A DNA stretch of 64,000 nt from Embleya scabrispora DSM 41855 (GCF_000372745.1 NZ_KB889708.1:1-64000), one strand, 5' to 3'; positions 1-8,634 are shown, numbered from the stretch's first letter. Notes: generated from the sequence alone by a model not told the origin. A program made the numbers and translations.

Positions 1-29
1 CTAGGGCCTGTTTCAGAAGTGGATCTTGG

Positions 30-560
30 TTACAGCCATTCGCCGATGGCTGCGATGGTGATGGTGGCTTCGAATCGGACGGCGAGTTTGTCGTACCTGG
101 TTGCGACGGCACGGTTTCGCTTGAGGCGGTTGATGCCGCATTCGACCGCGTGGCGGGCCTTGTAGTCCTCGCGGTCGAACGCGGGCGGCCGGCCGCCCTT
201 GTGGCCGCGTTTGCGGCGGTTGCGGGCCTGGTCGACCTTCTCCGGGATGGTGCAGGCGATGCGGCGCCTTCGCAGGAGCGCGCGGTTGGCTCGGGAGCTG
301 TAGGCCTTGTCGCCGCGCACCCGGTCGGGCCGGGTGCGCGGGCGGCCCGGCCCGATCCGGGGCACCCGGATCCCGTCCAGGACCGCCGCGAACTGCGGCG
401 AGTCGCCCCGCTGTCCGGCCGTGACCAGCACCGACAAGGGTTTCTGGCCCTGTTCGCAGGCCAGGTGGATCTTCGTCGTCAGCCCGCCGCGCGAGCGCCC
501 GAGCGCGTGGTCGTCGGGCTCGACGGCGACACCACCGGGCGGCTCCCTCTGGAGTGCCCC
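30..560 (-). CDS. IS5-family transposase, C-terminal frame (orfB)
   Basis: This is the second transposase frame, reached from orfA by a -1 frameshift on A-AAG-GGG at 557-563. It has no convincing start of its own. It carries the remaining DDE residues: the second aspartate in [13 protein letters not shown] and the glutamate region [20 protein letters not shown], which is the classic IS5 C-terminal signature. The stop lies 30 bases inside the left end of the element. The fused product would be near 280 residues, normal for the group. No internal stops are seen, so the transposase is probably functional. Confidence 0.85.
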   Translation of the reverse strand, partial: GALQREPPGGVAVEPDDHALGRSRGGLTTKIHLACEQGQKPLSVLVTAGQRGDSPQFAAVLDGIRVPRIGPGRPRTRPDRVRGDKAYSSRANRALLRRRRIACTIPEKVDQARNRRKRGHKGGRPPAFDREDYKARHAVECGINRLKRNRAVATRYDKLAVRFEATITIAAIGEWL

Positions 561-904
561 TTTTTACGGGCTCCGGCGGCGTGTTGGTGCGCGCGGCAGA
601 TCGTGGAGTCGATGTTGACGTCCCAGGTGATCAGGCCTCGCGCGTCGGCGTCGGCCTGGAGTCGCTCCAGGATGCGTTTCCAGGTGCCGTCGCGCTGCCA
701 CCGACGGAACAGGCCGTAGACCGTCTGCCACGGCCCGTACCGCTCCGGCACGTCACGCCAGGGCACCCCGGCCCGCGTCCGCCACCGGATCCCGTCGATC
801 AGCTGCCGTTTCGTCCATATCGGTGGTCGTCCGGACTTGACGCCGACCGGCAACAGCGGTTCCAGGCGCGCCCATTGACCATCCGTCAGATCTCCCCGTC
901 CCAC
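479..904 (-). CDS. IS5-family transposase, N-terminal frame (orfA)
   Basis: This is the first frame of the split transposase, giving 141 residues from a GTG at 904. That start gives the usual [10 protein letters not shown] opening. A TTG at 929-931 inside the terminal repeat is an alternative. It has the DUF4096-like N-terminal domain ([30 protein letters not shown]) and the first catalytic aspartate in [16 protein letters not shown]. The frame runs on to 479, but the family product is made by shifting to orfB at the A-AAG-GGG heptamer at 557-563, so the last 26 or so residues belong only to the unshifted product. Confidence 0.85.
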   Translation of the reverse strand: MGRGDLTDGQWARLEPLLPVGVKSGRPPIWTKRQLIDGIRWRTRAGVPWRDVPERYGPWQTVYGLFRRWQRDGTWKRILERLQADADARGLITWDVNIDSTICRAHQHAAGARKKGHSRGSRPVVSPSSPTTTRSGARAAG

Positions 905-946
905 ACGATGATCATGGCAGATCAAGATCAACTTCTGAAACAGGCC

Positions 947-1360
947 CTAGCTCAGGGTTGAGATGCCGGCGAGGAAGATGTCCACCCCGACGAGGAACTG
1001 CTCGCGATCGTCATGCTCGCCCAACTGAGTCGCCGCCGCATGCACGAACGGGTACCGGCCCGGGTCGATCTGCGCCCATTGTGTGGCGGCGTTCTCCAGG
1101 AAGGTCTCTCAGTCCGTGTCGCCGCCCGCGCGGAGCCGTGCGTTCGCGGCGTTCTGCGCGGCGACGCCGAGGACGTAGTTCACAAGCGTGCCGGCCGCGT
1201 CGAAGCGCGCCTTTTCCGGAACACCGAGGGCGTCCAGCAGGCGACCGACGCCCTCGTAGAAGTCCAGCAGCGCGGGCCGCCACGGCTGGCGGGAGAATTC
1301 CGCCTGGAGCTGTTCGACGGCGGCGTCGAAGTACTTCGCCGCCCAGGTGTCGTCGATGAG
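947..1360 (-). pseudogene. TetR-family regulator, C-terminal remnant
   Basis: The minus strand encodes a helical ligand-binding segment like TetR C-terminal domains (LIDDTWAAKYFDAAVEQL, then LVNYVLGVAAQNAANARL). It is broken by an in-frame TGA after RAGGDTD, and then continues in the same frame to REQFLVGVDIFLAGISTLS. The terminal TAG is formed where the IS begins at 947-950, so the insertion may have trimmed the original 3' end. No HTH domain is present. Upstream the frame runs into unrelated sequence, so the 5' half is deleted. This is non-functional. Confidence 0.7.
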
Positions 1361-1369
1361 GTGGGGTGG

Positions 1370-1638
1370 AGCATCATCGCGCCGAGCATGGCCTGTTCGG
1401 CGGGGATGTCGCCCACCTCGGGCTCGGCCGGGTCGGGCTCGGCCGGGTCGGGGTGTGGAGTGGGCTCGCCGGGTGAGTGCTTCTCGGGCTCGTGTCGGTG
1501 TGTGTCGGCCCGGGGCGTGCTCTGCGCGCGGTGGGTGTAGGCAGGGTACGACGGGGCTTTGCCGATCGCCGACTCGATCCAGGACGCTCCCGCACGCAGG
1601 GCGGGTGTGGACAACCTGCGGACGTCCTCACGAACCAC
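1370..1638 (-). pseudogene. Possible DnaB-helicase N-terminal-like fragment
   Basis: A minus-strand frame has a Pro/Glu/His-rich stretch (repeats of PDPAEP) followed by GDIPAEQAMLGAMMLHP, which resembles the EQAVLGAMLL helix of DnaB-type N-terminal domains. Similarity stops where the TetR remnant begins, so two broken genes appear fused here. The assignment rests on one short motif. The rest of the frame has no recognisable domain, and no convincing start was found. Confidence 0.28.
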
Positions 1639-1955
1639 GACGCGGCGCCGGAGCGGATCCGGGCGCTGGTCGGGGAGTTCCGGAGCGACGTGGACGGCCG
1701 TTGCCGCGGTCTGCGACGCGGCGGGTCACGCGGAGGGACCGACGGTGGGCAACCGGCCGTGTTGGGCGGGCAGGAGGTCGGTGAGTGTGTCGCGAAACGC
1801 TCGTTGGCGATGGCATCCTCCGGCTCCGGGGAACAGCGGCGGTCGTGCCGCCGCGAATCCCCCGCCGGTCATGAGGCTCTCTGCATTTCCCCACCGGATA
1901 CTCACGGTCCGGCCGGAACGGATCGGTGGCGGCGGCTGGTGGGTTCAGGGTGGGT

Positions 1956-2345
1956 TCAGGGGCCGAAGAGGCCGTTGAGGGCGGTGATCTCGCGGGCGCG
2001 GTCGTCCTCCACCAGCTCGGGGCGCAGGTCGCGGTGGGCGGCGTACACGGTGTCCGCGATCGGCAGGGCGTCGTCAAGGCCGGCGGTCTCGAACAGTGCC
2101 TTGGCCGCGAACGTGGCGCCGTCGAAGCGGATGTGTCCGGCGAAAGTCGTCATGTGAAAGCGCGCGTCTCCGGTGAAGGACGCGCCGAGGAAGTCGGTGT
2201 GCTCGGTGAACGTCGCCTTGTCGAAGCAGGCGTCTCCCGTGAACGCGGCGTTGTGGAACCGGGCATCGCGCGCGAATGTGGCACCGTCGAACCGGGCGTC
2301 TGCGGTGAAGCGGGCGTCGTTGAACCAGGCGACAGCCTCGAACAC
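1956..2345 (-). CDS. Pentapeptide-repeat protein, probably 5'-truncated
   Basis: A GTG at 2345 opens a 129-residue protein made almost wholly of five-residue units with central Phe (DARFDGATF, DARFHNAAF, DFLGASF, RFDGATF). These would fold as a right-handed quadrilateral beta-helix. A short charged tail (LVEDDRAREITALNGLFGP) ends the protein. The frame is open upstream to about 2500 and already shows repeat-like FGAASFEGAVF before the GTG, so the true start may lie earlier or the N-terminal part has been lost. Its function is unknown. Such proteins often act as structural or regulatory scaffolds in actinomycetes. Confidence 0.7.
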   Translation of the reverse strand: MFEAVAWFNDARFTADARFDGATFARDARFHNAAFTGDACFDKATFTEHTDFLGASFTGDARFHMTTFAGHIRFDGATFAAKALFETAGLDDALPIADTVYAAHRDLRPELVEDDRAREITALNGLFGP

Positions 2346-2699
2346 GGCGCCCTCGAACGAGGCGGCACCGAAACGGGGTTCTCCCGTGGGCTCGCGTAGA
2401 GCATCGATGAGTCCCCGGGTCAGGACGTCGTCGAACGTCGTGCCGCGGTGGTCGACGTCCGAGCCCGGCGACCCGGTTCGGTGGGAGGGAGCCGCGGTGG
2501 AGTACGAACGTCGCGGTCACGTCACACGCGTCGGCATCCGGACGGCCGCGCATGTCGTTCGTATGGAAACCGGTCCCGTCGACGTGTCGTCGCACCCGTA
2601 CGACGGTCGGACGGGTTCCCTGAAAGGGCGACGCGAGCACATGTCGCTTCAAGGGCTCGGCAGCGGAGCATCCCTCACTCGCGCGGATGGAGGATCGTC

Positions 2700-3626
2700 A
2701 TGACCGGCGACGAAGGACGGCCACCCGTCGTGGTGGGTGTCGACGGAACCCCTGCGGCGCGACTCGCGCTGGTGTGGGCGATCGACGAGGCCGACCGACG
2801 AGGACTGCCGCTGTGTCTGGTGCACGCGTGGAACGGGCAGGCGGAAACGGCGGCCGAGCCCTTCGCGCTCGAGACGCGGCCCTCCGCGCTCGAGACGCGA
2901 CAGACGTCCGACGAAGTCCGGCGATCGGCCGGCCGGCGAATCCTCGACGAGGCCGAGGCCCTGGCGGCGGCACGACACCCCCGCGTCCCCCTCGATCGGG
3001 TCCTCGTGAACGGGTCGCCGACCGCGGCGCTGAGCCGCAGTCGGCCAAACGCCGCGCTCATCGTCGTCGGCTCGCGACATCTGTCGTCGGCGCGGGAGGT
3101 GATGACCACTCGTACCATCGCGGTGCCGATCGTCGCCCACGCTCGTTGCCCCGTGGTCGTCGTTCGAGAACCGGAGCACACCTCCGCCACACCCGCGACG
3201 GTCGTGGTGGGCGTGGACGGGTCCCGGGCCTCGGTGCCGGCGGTGGCGTTCGCCTATGAAGAGGCGTCACTGCGTGGTGCGACGCTGTCGGCCGTCCACG
3301 TGCGCCGCTTCGATCGACTGCCGGCCGTCGCGTCCGACGTGCGGGCCCAACAGACGAAGGAGGGCCGGATCCGCCTGGCCGAGACACTCGCGGGATGGCA
3401 GGAACGATTCCCCGACGTGCCGACGAAGCACGAAGTTCTCTTCGGCCACCCGGTCCCCGCCCTGACCGAAGCCTCCGCGCACGCGCTGTGCCTGGTGGTC
3501 GGGAGCCGTGGCCTCGGCGGATTCCGCGGCATGCTGCTCGGTTCGGCCAGCCACGGCGTCCTGCACCACGCGCGTTGTCCCGTGATCGTGACACCGGACC
3601 ACGAAGACGCCACCGAGCGCGACTGA
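2700..3626 (+). CDS. Tandem universal stress protein (UspA family)
   Basis: The 308-residue protein has two Usp domains. The ATG at 2700 is preceded by GGAGG at 2689-2693. Each domain opens with a VVVGVDG(T/S) strand. Domain 2 (from about residue 165) keeps the nucleotide-binding signature, VVGSRGLGGFRGMLLGSASH, matching G-x2-G-x9-G(S/A). Domain 1 has lost most of those glycines (VVGSRHLSSAREV), so ATP is probably bound by one domain only. Duplicated Usp proteins of about 300 residues are common in actinomycetes and are typically induced by hypoxia, stationary phase or redox stress. It is monocistronic, with nothing recognisable downstream. Confidence 0.92.
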   Translation: MTGDEGRPPVVVGVDGTPAARLALVWAIDEADRRGLPLCLVHAWNGQAETAAEPFALETRPSALETRQTSDEVRRSAGRRILDEAEALAAARHPRVPLDRVLVNGSPTAALSRSRPNAALIVVGSRHLSSAREVMTTRTIAVPIVAHARCPVVVVREPEHTSATPATVVVGVDGSRASVPAVAFAYEEASLRGATLSAVHVRRFDRLPAVASDVRAQQTKEGRIRLAETLAGWQERFPDVPTKHEVLFGHPVPALTEASAHALCLVVGSRGLGGFRGMLLGSASHGVLHHARCPVIVTPDHEDATERD

Positions 3627-4227
3627 CCGGCATCCTCGCGGCGGCGGCCGGAGCGTCGGTCGGGGTCGACGGCGAGCCGCGGTCGTGGCCCCTGGAGGAC
3701 GCCCGCCCGGAGCTCGGTGCCCCCTTCGCCGACGCGCTCGCCCTCGACCGGACCGTGAGCGGGGACGCGGCGCGCGAAAGCCTCGGCCGGCTGCCGCGGC
3801 GCGCGGGAGCGGTCGCCGACGTGCGCGAACTCTCGTACCCGCAGGTGGACACGGGCGGTATCGAGGTGTTGGCCGCCCGATGTACGTCCTCGCCAAGGAC
3901 AACGGCCGCCGGCGGAGCACGACCGCGCGGAACACCCAGGTCTTCTCCGGCTGACGCGCCGAACGCCTGCCCGTGGCGGCCCGACTCCGCCGGCGTCCCC
4001 ATCGCAGTCGGGCCGGCCCGTCGGGTCCGCGATGCTCGCCCAACAGTCCAGGGCGTCCGCTGTAGGGTCACCGTCGACAAGGTCGAGGTTGGTGCGGAGC
4101 CCGGGCGCAGCGGCACCTACGGCGGGCGGCCATACGTGCCGACCTCAAGCCCGGACAGCTCCGGCAGCTCGACGCTCGGCATCGAGCCCGAAGGAGGCGA
4201 CGGCGCAGCGGTCGGTGACGCGGCGAC
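3627..4227. other. Gene-poor stretch after the Usp gene
   Basis: This is about 600 bases without a supportable gene. Plus-strand frames contain ILAAAAGASVG and SWPLEDARPELG, and later EVLAARMYVLAKDNGRR in another frame. These faintly recall Acg-type nitroreductases, which often sit beside Usp genes, but the pieces are in different frames with gaps. I regard this as decayed sequence at best. Confidence 0.3.
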
Positions 4228-4410
4228 CTGGAACGGGTCCTACCCGGCGCGGCCCGGGGCTGGACCGAACTGGTCCTGGACCAGGAGATGGTGGCGCTGC
4301 GCCGGGTGATCGCCACCGAGCAGTGGCGCCACCCCGAACTCGCCGAGGAATGGGCCCGCCCCCGGCCCGGCTTCGAGAATCCCACACGCGGCGTACCGGT
4401 CCCGCTGTCC
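4228..4410 (+). pseudogene. TetR-family regulator, C-terminal fragment
   Basis: The frame reads LERVLPGAARGWTELVLDQE then MVALRRVIATEQWRHPELAE, close to the helix pair of AefR-like TetR C-terminal domains (LRRLVIAEAERFPEL). No HTH or start codon is present, and the frame then runs antisense into the end of the sigma-factor gene without its own stop. The rest of the regulator has been deleted. Confidence 0.5.
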
Positions 4411-4413
4411 AGG

Positions 4414-5745
4414 TCACGACAGCGCGGCCGCCTTGCGCAACAGCACCGACCGCTCACGGGCGTTGCCACACCGTCGCGCGGCCAACTCCAACTCGGCCCG
4501 TGCCTCCGCGGTGCGGCCGAGCCGGACGAGGAGTTCGCCGCGCACGCTCGGCAGCAGGTGCGATCCCGACAGGCGTCCAGAGGCGAGCATCTCGTCGACG
4601 ATGGACAGCGCCTGCCGGGGTCCGTGTGCCATCGCGACCGCGACGGCGCGGTTGAGTTCGACGACGGGTGACGGAGCCACGCGACCGAGGGCCTCGTACA
4701 GGAGTACAACGCGTTCCCAGTCGGTCTCCGACACCGAGGATGCGGACGCGTGGCAGGCGGCGATCGCCGCCTGCAGGCCGTACGGTCCGAGGCCGCGCCC
4801 GACCGCCGCGGAACGGGCGAGCGCGGCCCGACCGCGACGGATCGCCGATCCGTCCCACAGGCGTCGGTCCTGGTCCTCCAGGAGCACCGGATCACCATCG
4901 GCGTCGGTGCGTGCGGGAAAGCGCGCGGCCGTGAGCTCGAACAGGGCGAGCAGCCCGAACACTTCCGGTGTGTCGGGCTGCAACGTTGCCAGCATCCGGG
5001 CCAGTCGGATCGCCTCGTAGGCGAGATCGGGGCGCAGCAGGCGGTCGCCCGCCGTCGCCGTCGAGCCCTCGGTGAAGATCACGTACAACACGCTCAGGAC
5101 GTCGCCGAGTCGTTCGCGCCTTTCTTCGGATGGTGGCAGTTCGAACGGGACTCCCGCCGCGGCGATCGTTTTCTTCGCCCGGGTGATCCGTGCTTGGACA
5201 GTGGGTTGGGGCACGAGGAACGCCCGGGCGATTTCCTCGCTCGACAGGCCGCCGACCGCGCGCAGCGTCAGGGCCACGCGTGCCTCGGGCGACAGCACCG
5301 GATGGCAGGCCACGAACATGAGCGCGAGGATGTCGTCGTCGACCCGGTCGGGGTCCCACGGCAGGTCGTCCGGTTCGTCCCGAGGGGCGGGCGCGCCCGA
5401 GGTCGCCTGCCCTTCGGTGAGTTGCCCGGCGAGCATGCCGTATCGCTCGTCGAGGGCGGAACGGCGGCGAAAGCTGTCGATCGCCCGCCGCCGTGCGGTC
5501 GCCAGGAGCCAGCCCACCGGGTTCGCCGGCGTGCCGTCGCGCGACCAGCTGACGAGTGCCTCCGCCAGCGCCTCCTGTGCGATGTCCTCAGCGAGTGCGA
5601 AGTCGGCGGTGTAACGGGCCAGCGCGCTGACGATCCGCGCGGACTCGATCCGCCAGACGGCCTCGGTGGCCCGCCGCGCCGACTCGGCGCTCGGCGGGCC
5701 ACCGGTTGCCTTGTGTGTCAGAGCTGGCCGGTCCGCTCGCGCCAC
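4414..5745 (-). CDS. ECF RNA polymerase sigma factor, ECF42-type with C-terminal TPR-like extension
   Basis: The 443-residue protein starts at GTG 5745, preceded by AAGGAG (5751-5756). That start overlaps the DGPF gene by 28 bases. Sigma region 2 is ARYTADFALAEDIAQEAL and PVGWLLATARRRAIDSFRR. Region 4 is LSPEARVALTLRAVGGLSSEEIARAFLVPQPT. A roughly 200-residue helical C-terminal extension follows (DUF6596/TPR-like; WERVVLLYEALGRVAPSPVV, VELNRAVAVAMAHGP). This architecture and the adjacent DGPF gene define ECF42, in which the extension is reported to be needed for activity and no anti-sigma factor is encoded nearby. The target promoters cannot be told from here. Confidence 0.92.
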   Translation of the reverse strand: MARADRPALTHKATGGPPSAESARRATEAVWRIESARIVSALARYTADFALAEDIAQEALAEALVSWSRDGTPANPVGWLLATARRRAIDSFRRRSALDERYGMLAGQLTEGQATSGAPAPRDEPDDLPWDPDRVDDDILALMFVACHPVLSPEARVALTLRAVGGLSSEEIARAFLVPQPTVQARITRAKKTIAAAGVPFELPPSEERRERLGDVLSVLYVIFTEGSTATAGDRLLRPDLAYEAIRLARMLATLQPDTPEVFGLLALFELTAARFPARTDADGDPVLLEDQDRRLWDGSAIRRGRAALARSAAVGRGLGPYGLQAAIAACHASASSVSETDWERVVLLYEALGRVAPSPVVELNRAVAVAMAHGPRQALSIVDEMLASGRLSGSHLLPSVRGELLVRLGRTAEARAELELAARRCGNARERSVLLRKAAALS

Positions 5746-6137
5746 GACCGCTCCTTGATGATCCACTCGTTGTTCTGCGGGAATTCGTCGATGTTCGGCA
5801 CACGGCGGATCTCGCACTTGCTGCCCGTGATCGCGGGCAGTCGCATGGCCCATTCGACGGCCTCCTCCTTCGTGGCGACGTCGATCACGTAGAAGCCGCC
5901 GAACAGTTCCTTCGTCTCGCCGTACGGACCATCGGTGACCACCGGCGTCTCGCCACTGAAGTCGACGACCACGCCCTGGGTCGGGTCGTCCAGGCCCTCG
6001 GCCGCCACGAGCACGCCGGCGCGGATCATCTCCTCGTTGAAGCGGCCGACGGTTTCGAGCATCTGCTCGAAGGGCGTCTCCATCATCTTCGCAACGGACT
6101 CGTCGGTGCCTCGCAGGATCAACATGTACTTCGCCAT
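5718..6137 (-). CDS. DGPF-domain (YCII-related) protein
   Basis: The 139-residue protein starts at ATG 6137 with AAGGAG just upstream. It opens MAKYMLILRGTDESV and carries the defining DGPYGETKELFGGFYVID motif, so it is a YCII-related alpha-beta barrel protein of the DGPF subgroup. These genes accompany ECF42 sigma factors across actinobacteria, and this one overlaps and is co-transcribed with the sigma gene. The molecular role is unsettled: a small catalytic or ligand-sensing protein is usual for the fold, and the genes are commonly targets of the sigma factor. Confidence 0.9.
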   Translation of the reverse strand: MAKYMLILRGTDESVAKMMETPFEQMLETVGRFNEEMIRAGVLVAAEGLDDPTQGVVVDFSGETPVVTDGPYGETKELFGGFYVIDVATKEEAVEWAMRLPAITGSKCEIRRVPNIDEFPQNNEWIIKERSWRERTGQL

Positions 6138-6179
6138 CTTCGATCTCCTTGCCCACGGGGTCGCCTCTCGACCTTCTCA

Positions 6180-6547
6180 CCCTCAGGTCGAACGGTGTGA
6201 CCACGGATCGACACGGTTCGCGTCGGGAAACCTCGAAGCGCTCACCCGTCGGGGACCCGGACACGACCGCCCGCAGGCTCGCTCGCCGTGCGTCGACCCG
6301 AGGCCGGTTCCCGGCGCGGTGTCGGGCTCACGCGCCGGCCCGGCCCGTTCGGCTCCCACGGCCTTGTCCAGGACCAGGAGGATCGCGAACGCGGCACCGG
6401 TGTGCTGGTATTCGATGGCATGCGAGACGTAGGCGCGCGGGCCGACCGGGGCGTGAGGCCGAACCCCTCGCTCACGGCTACCCGGCGACCCCACGATGCC
6501 CGGCCGGCTCGAATACAGCGACGAAGAACCGGTGCGCCCGAGCGGCC
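6180..6547. other. Region between DGPF and anti-sigma-like genes
   Basis: No gene is clear here. A minus-strand frame includes RAYVSHAIEYQHTGAAFAIL, which has protein-like composition but no start, no ribosome site and no family I can name. It may be the tail of a deleted gene. Promoter elements for the sigma/DGPF pair presumably lie near 6140-6200, but none is distinctive. Confidence 0.3.
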
Positions 6548-7060
6548 TCAGGTCCCGCTGCCGTGGGAGGGCAGCGCCACGCGCGCCGTGACACGTGTGC
6601 CATGGGGGCTGCGGTCGAATGTCACGCTGTCCGCGTACGCGTCGACGAGCAGGAGTCCGCGTCCGGAGGTCGCGCTCTCGCGCGGTGGATCGGGTGGATC
6701 GGGCCTGGAGCACCACTGTCCGGAATCACTGACGCTCGCCGTGAGTTCCGATTCGTACACGGTGACGACCACGGCCACGTCGCGACTGCCGCTGTGGCGC
6801 ACGGCATTGGCCACGAGCTCGGTCACGATGAGACCGACTGCCTCGTCCACCTCGTCGGGCATCCCCCATTGCCGTGCCACGCCGACGGTGAAGTGCCGCA
6901 TCGTCGACACGGACTCGCAGACGGCGGGCATGAGGCACGCGGCGGTCCTCACCGTCCCCACGGGGGCACCCGGTCGGGCTTCGGTACACGAGTCGACCGT
7001 GGCGATCATCTGATGCTCCGAGATCGCTTGACGGTGCGTGGATGAGACCTGCCGGGTCAT
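6548..7060 (-). CDS. ATP-binding anti-sigma-factor-like protein (HATPase_c_2)
   Basis: The 170-residue protein starts at ATG 7060, which overlaps the stop of the 41-aa leader as ATGA. It has a single GHKL ATPase domain: N box IVTELVANAVRHSG, G1 VSDSGQW and G2 SGRGLLLVDAYADSV. This is the RsbW/SpoIIAB-like layout that is heavily expanded in streptomycetes. It lacks any sensor or membrane segment. The usual role is to bind an anti-anti-sigma partner or sigma factor, or to act as an orphan serine kinase. No STAS-domain partner is adjacent, and the nearby ECF42 sigma factor is not a known client of this type. Confidence 0.85.
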   Translation of the reverse strand: MTRQVSSTHRQAISEHQMIATVDSCTEARPGAPVGTVRTAACLMPAVCESVSTMRHFTVGVARQWGMPDEVDEAVGLIVTELVANAVRHSGSRDVAVVVTVYESELTASVSDSGQWCSRPDPPDPPRESATSGRGLLLVDAYADSVTFDRSPHGTRVTARVALPSHGSGT

Positions 7061-7182
7061 GGCAACCGTCCCGTGGCGTTGGGCTCCGAGCTCCGATGAG
7101 GTACCGATCGCGTGGGCGCGCCTGCGGCCGCGGCGCCCGAGGGCGGAGTCGTGTCGTGCAGAGGGTCGATGACTGTGGTCAT
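7057..7182 (-). CDS. 41-aa leader peptide coupled to the anti-sigma-like gene
   Basis: A short ORF starts at ATG 7182 behind AAGGG and reads MTTVIDPLHDTTPPSGAAAA onward, rich in Pro, Ala and Ser. Its TGA stop overlaps the next gene's ATG by 4 bases, so translation of the ATPase is likely coupled to it. The peptide has no domain and no membrane segment. It could be a genuine small protein or a translated leader that delivers ribosomes to a gene whose own ribosome site is weak. Start and overlap are seen directly; the role is inference. Confidence 0.55.
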   Translation of the reverse strand: MTTVIDPLHDTTPPSGAAAAGAPTRSVPHRSSEPNATGRLP

Positions 7183-7246
7183 GGTCGATTCCAACCCTTC
7201 TTGAGGCGTCCGGGCGGAGCGGCAACCGCTCACTGCCATGAAATAG

Positions 7247-7258
7247 ATAATCGATTAT
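7247..7258. promoter_or_regulatory. AT-rich 12-bp perfect palindrome upstream of the leader/ATPase pair
   Basis: ATAATCGATTAT is a perfect palindrome inside an AT-rich island that stands out in this GC-rich sequence. It lies about 65 bases before the leader ATG (7182), where a promoter or operator is expected. The factor is unknown. Confidence 0.4.
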
Positions 7259-7393
7259 TGAACGTTGCATCCGGCCGCGGTTGGGGGCGCCTGCCGATCA
7301 GCCGTCGGACGTGCGGGCGGCTTTGACGATCTCCGCGCCGTCTGCACGCTCGGAGCGCGCCGCCAGAGCCATCGGCAACAATGAGCGCCCCGC

Positions 7394-8344
7394 CTACGGT
7401 TTCGCGTGGAGCGGCGGGGAGGTCTCCCGCGCGGGCAGGAGATCGTAGGGGATGACGGCGCCGTGGTGCTGGACGACCAGCGAGGCCAGGGCGTGTCCTG
7501 CCGGCACCGCGTCCCACGGACTGTGGCCGGTGAGCCGCGCCGTGAGGTAGGCGGCGTTGAAGGAGTCGCCCGCGGCGGTTGTGTCGACGATGGTCGGCGT
7601 GTGCCGTGGCGGGATGAGGCTGCTTTCCCCGCCGGCGCGGACGTAGGCGGGTCGGCCGCCGTCCTTGACCACGATCTCCGTGACTCCGGCGGCCTCCAGT
7701 CGGTCCGCGCACGAGGCCGGGTCCGGATCGCCGAACAGTGCGGCCTCGTCCGTGAACGAGGGCAGGGCGATGTCGGTGATGCGGGTGACCTCCTCCAGCG
7801 CCGAGCGCGCGGCGTCGGGAGAAGCCCAGGCCACCGCACGGTAGTTGCTGTCGAAGACGATGGTGGCTCCGTGTCCGCGCGCTCGGGCGAGGCATGCGAC
7901 GAGTCGTGATCGTGCGGCGGTGGTCATGATCTGGAGCGTGATACCGCTGAGGTAGATCACGTCGGAGGTGGTGAGCCACTCGTCGATCCGGTCCGGGAAG
8001 TGGGAGCCGAACAGTTCTGTGGCTGCCGAGTGGGCTCGCTGGTAAGTGAAGCTCCGTTCCCCGGCCGCGTCGGTGTGGACCCGGTAGGTTCCGGCGCTTC
8101 GGCCGGGCAGGCGGACGATCTGCTCGGTGTCGATGCCCTCCGCGCGCATGGCCCGCAGGATGGTGTCGCTGCCGGCGTCGTCGCCGAGCGCGGTCACATA
8201 GCTGATGTCGAGGTGGTCCCGGCACGAGGTACGGGCCGCGTACACCGCCGTGTTGTAGGTGTCGCCGGATGCGGCGGGTGGGCGCTCCGGTTGGGCGGCC
8301 AGGTATTCGAGCATGCACTCGCCGACGACGGCCAGCGTTGTCAT
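7394..8344 (-). CDS. kdgK: PfkB-family sugar kinase, probable 2-keto-3-deoxygluconate kinase
   Basis: The 316-residue ribokinase-fold protein starts at ATG 8344 with AGGAGG upstream. It opens with TLAVVGECMLEYLA, and has the substrate segment SGDTYNTAVYAA and the PfkB signature 2 DTTAAGDSFNAAYL with the catalytic Asp. GECMxE and GDTYNTA are typical of KDG kinases, which phosphorylate 2-keto-3-deoxygluconate. It is the last gene of the sugar-acid operon and overlaps the truncated KDPG aldolase as ATGA, which fits the sequence mannonate, KDG, KDPG. The exact sugar acid could differ. Confidence 0.85.
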   Translation of the reverse strand: MTTLAVVGECMLEYLAAQPERPPAASGDTYNTAVYAARTSCRDHLDISYVTALGDDAGSDTILRAMRAEGIDTEQIVRLPGRSAGTYRVHTDAAGERSFTYQRAHSAATELFGSHFPDRIDEWLTTSDVIYLSGITLQIMTTAARSRLVACLARARGHGATIVFDSNYRAVAWASPDAARSALEEVTRITDIALPSFTDEAALFGDPDPASCADRLEAAGVTEIVVKDGGRPAYVRAGGESSLIPPRHTPTIVDTTAAGDSFNAAYLTARLTGHSPWDAVPAGHALASLVVQHHGAVIPYDLLPARETSPPLHAKP

Positions 8345-8634
8345 GACTGCGACCTCCTGCGCAACGCCGCCGGCAGGTCCGCACCCTCCGGATGGTCCGC
8401 GTCCAGCACCGTGCCCACGCCGAGGACGGCGTCGGGGTACTGGGCGCGAAGCCGGGCGAGGCATGTTTGCCAACCCGGGGTGGTGGTGGTCGGTTCGACG
8501 ACGTCGAAGAGCGACGCGAGCAACCGGTCGGCATGTGCGAGCAGCCGGGCCTGGTCCGGTTCACGGAGGACGGGCAGGACGGCCGAGCGGCGTATCGCCC
8601 GCAGAGCGCGGTCTGCGCCTGGGTATGAGGTCAT
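8341..8634 (-). pseudogene. KDPG aldolase (Eda-like), C-terminally truncated
   Basis: The frame starts at ATG 8634 with CAGGAG upstream and reads like the first half of a KDPG/KHG aldolase: IRRSAVLPVLREPDQARLLA, VVEPTTTTPGWQ and VLGVGTVLDADH. It ends at 97 residues, against about 210 for the family. The Schiff-base lysine and the phosphate-binding C-terminal half, which includes the AGAxFxVSP region, are missing. The stop overlaps the kdgK start as ATGA, so the deletion left translational coupling intact. It cannot be an active aldolase as read. Loss seems real unless the sequence has a local error. Confidence 0.75.

Larger units (their letters stand above)
1..950 (-). mobile_element. Complete IS5-family (IS427-like group) insertion sequence
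   Basis: The two ends carry near-perfect terminal inverted repeats: CTAGGGCCTGTTTCAGAAGT at the left edge and its complement at 931-950, with similarity continuing a few more bases inward. CTAG at both extremes is either the outermost repeat or a duplicated target. The interior encodes a two-frame DDE transposase on the minus strand. Size near 950 bp, two overlapping frames and end sequence fit IS427-like IS5 elements. It looks intact. It lies in the 3' end of a TetR-type remnant, whose present stop codon is made at the IS boundary. Confidence 0.93.

Noticed and set aside
3627-3960. Possible Acg-type nitroreductase beside the Usp gene
   Set aside because: The resemblance is confined to short blocks in different frames. 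Context alone tempted the call.
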